Assembly (NCBI GenBank): GCA_029261155.1
Contig: JAJDBW010000053.1
Coordinates: 1-60,409 of the forward strand
Origin: Nitrospirota bacterium
GTDB lineage: Bacteria; Nitrospirota; Nitrospiria; SBBL01; JAADHI01
DNA: 60,409 bases
Reading direction: 5' to 3'
Below the pieces are notes generated by a model. That model saw only the letters and a list, made by a program, of their open reading frames with translations. It ran no database searches and was not told where the DNA came from. Position 1 is the stretch's first letter. Each line of letters starts with the position of its first letter. Made by a program: the position numbers and the translations under genes. Positions 60,012 to 60,409 of the stretch are shown here, one piece after another.

Positions 60012-60409
60012 GGATCAAACGTCTCGATCTCATCGCTTTTGGCCCTTTTACGAAGGTGCATCTTGAGTTTAACTCGGAAGACCCCGGTCTACACATTATC
60101 TTTGGGGCGAATGAAGTAGGGAAGAGCAGCTCGCTCAGGGCGCTTAAGGCCCTATTGTTTGGTTTTCCTGAACGCACCCCGGATAATTTCATCCATAGCA
60201 ATGAGCAGTTGTTGGTGGGGGGTTGCCTGACGAGAACGGGTGGAAATGAGATTGAATTTCTACGGCGGAAAAAGAGGAAGATGGACTTACTTGACCGCGA
60301 TGAAAATCCCATTGATCCTTCTGCCCTCGCCCCTTATTTGCACGGGACCGATGCAGAAATTTTTGAATCTCTCTACGGACTCGATCATGACATTCTTGTG
60401 CAGGGCGGT
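60008..60409 (+). CDS. YhaN/SbcC-like ATPase, cut by window end
   Basis: Only the first 134 codons are in the window. They show the AAA_27-type N-terminal head with LIAFGPFTKVHLEFN and Walker A GANEVGKSSS (near 35-44), followed by LRALKALLFGFPERTPDNF and YGLDHDILVQGG, which are typical of YhaN. The start overlaps the phosphoesterase gene by 4 bp (ATGA). The rest lies beyond 60409. Such ATPases partner YhaO-type nucleases. Confidence 0.85.
   Translation, partial: MRIKRLDLIAFGPFTKVHLEFNSEDPGLHIIFGANEVGKSSSLRALKALLFGFPERTPDNFIHSNEQLLVGGCLTRTGGNEIEFLRRKKRKMDLLDRDENPIDPSALAPYLHGTDAEIFESLYGLDHDILVQGG

Overview
The window looks like part of a large plasmid, or a plasmid-derived chromosomal island, from a Gram-negative bacterium. 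The Gram-negative reading rests on lipoprotein signals, an STN (secretin/TonB N-terminal type) domain in a giant secreted protein, and Shine-Dalgarno/sigma70-like signals. The phylum cannot be fixed from the sequence; I saw no rRNA, tRNA or core housekeeping genes.

Left part (1-10.7 kb): a truncated HNH endonuclease, a TPR membrane protein and an XRE regulator lead into a replication and maintenance backbone. It holds an orphan ParB, four 16-20 bp parS-like palindromes inside a duplicated block, parA-parB, a 22-bp-phased iteron array followed by a plasmid replication initiator, and a Xer-type tyrosine recombinase beside a dif-like inverted repeat. A winged-helix gene plus an scpB homologue and a ParDE toxin-antitoxin pair with its own operator complete it.

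Middle (10.8-28.1 kb): one 3358-residue secreted protein (subtilase, phospholipase C-like region, Ig/FN3 domains, two beta-helices, internal lipobox) is followed by a nest of mobile elements. An IS21-family element with a 5-bp target duplication carries, inside its istA gene, an IS3-family element (3-bp duplication) and a three-recombinase RIT-type element. Removing both insertions restores a full 506-codon istA.

Right part (28.2-60.4 kb): a dense defence island. In order: a divergent Mre11/Rad50-like pair; a type I restriction-modification operon (hsdM-hsdS-hsdR) with a Gabija pair (gajA-gajB) between hsdS and hsdR and a YgjP-type metallopeptidase at its end; a Septu pair (ATPase plus HNH nuclease) bracketed by two near-identical 27-bp hairpins; an AAA/DUF4143 ATPase; a TIR-like protein; a broken resolvase and an IS256-family element with a nonsense mutation; a small lipoprotein/membrane cluster. 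A second type I operon follows, with five genes coupled by 4-bp overlaps and including a DUF1016 nuclease, and then a YhaO/YhaN-type pair cut by the window end.

The left block would replicate, segregate and stabilise the replicon. The right block would act against incoming DNA at several levels: restriction, nucleotide- or DNA-end-sensing ATPase nucleases, and TIR effectors. The mobile elements and scars show repeated gain and loss of modules. All functions are inferred from sequence motifs; no database search was run.
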